Assembly: GCA_035627675.1 (NCBI GenBank)
Contig: DASPLH010000066.1
Location: 1-14,192 of the forward strand
Length of the DNA: 14,192 nucleotides
Direction: 5' to 3'
DNA from: DASPLH01 sp035627675
Lineage (GTDB): Bacteria; Acidobacteriota; Terriglobia; Terriglobales; Acidobacteriaceae
The translations under genes were made by a program, and so were the position numbers. Positions 13,924 to 14,192 of this stretch are shown here, in pieces. Numbering within the stretch: position 1 is the stretch's first letter; each line of letters begins with the position of its first letter. A model generated the notes under the pieces. That model was not told the origin of the DNA, did not search any database, and saw nothing but the letters and a program-made list of their open reading frames with translations.

Positions 13924-14192
13924 GACGACCTCGGCCCGGACGACCCCAACCGCTGTCATCGCCGACGACGTGCGCGCGGGGCTCACTGCCACACCGAAGA
14001 GCCTGCCGCCGAAGCTCTTCTACGACAGCCGGGGGTCAGAGCTGTTCGAGCAGATTACGGAACTGCCCGAGTACTACCTGACAGGCTGCGAGAGACAGAT
14101 ATTCGAGGACCACGCCGGCGAGATGATCGGCGCCGCAGGTCCGCCGTTGAGCGTGATCGAACTCGGCGCCGGATCGGCAGCGAAGACCGTGG
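13910..14192 (+). CDS. egtD: L-histidine N-alpha-methyltransferase EgtD, 5' part only
   Basis: The first 94 codons of EgtD, cut by the window end. This S-adenosylmethionine-dependent enzyme trimethylates histidine to hercynine, the substrate of EgtB. The family signature LPPKLFYDSRGSELFEQI and ITELPEYYLTGCERQIF is present, and the SAM-binding motif begins as VIELGAGSAAKT. The usual arginine after YYxT is replaced by Gly here (YYLTGCE rather than YYLTRxE). The ATG at 13910 lies inside egtB and the two frames overlap by 14 bases, with AGGG (13897-13900) upstream, so translational coupling is likely. About 230 further residues would lie beyond the window. Confidence 0.9.
   Translation, partial: MNATKTTSARTTPTAVIADDVRAGLTATPKSLPPKLFYDSRGSELFEQITELPEYYLTGCERQIFEDHAGEMIGAAGPPLSVIELGAGSAAKTV

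Overview
The window reads as a chromosomal segment of a GC-rich, free-living bacterium. An Acidobacteriota (Terriglobia-like) origin fits best: a ~700-residue S46 peptidase of the type common there, a cysteine-type EgtB beside EgtD, a lone PilB-PilZ pair, and a GC-rich palindromic spacer of a kind I associate with that phylum. This assignment is inference from gene content; other GC-rich phyla are not excluded. I see no phage, insertion sequence, CRISPR, tRNA or rRNA.

Layout. Bases 1-365 are a relatively AT-rich leader dense in inverted repeats. It precedes a sigma-54 enhancer-binding regulator with a degenerate receiver domain (366-1763). Next come an exported tetraheme c-type cytochrome started by TTG (1920-2876) and a TrmJ-type tRNA 2'-O-methyltransferase (3019-3756). 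A 241-base convergent intergenic region follows, with a palindromic REP-like element and a strong hairpin terminator. On the minus strand lie a secreted S46 dipeptidyl-peptidase whose S1-determining residue is Arg, as in DPP11 (3998-6103), and upstream of it an NMO/2-nitropropane-dioxygenase-family flavoprotein (6218-7666). A short divergent promoter region leads back to the plus strand: a PilB/GspE-type pilus assembly ATPase with an extra C-terminal zinc ribbon (7885-9741), followed after 8 bases by a PilZ c-di-GMP receptor (9750-10082). After a 316-base gap come transketolase (10399-12507), an intrinsic terminator, and the ergothioneine genes egtB (12652-13923) and egtD (from 13910, cut by the window end), which overlap by 14 bases.

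How the genes work together. Two units are clear. pilB-pilZ couples a pilus ATPase, whose N-terminus has the MshEN geometry, to a separate c-di-GMP receptor. egtB-egtD makes ergothioneine, apparently by the cysteine-using (type II) route. The regulator and cytochrome are neighbours in the same orientation and could form a regulator-target pair, but I found no convincing -24/-12 promoter between them. Transketolase, TrmJ, the peptidase and the flavoprotein look like independent housekeeping or accessory genes.

No entirely unprecedented system is evident. The most unusual items are the PilB zinc-ribbon tail with altered MshEN residues next to PilZ, the pseudo-receiver regulator beside a tetraheme cytochrome, the dyad-rich leader in front of that regulator, and the DPP11-type specificity of the S46 enzyme.
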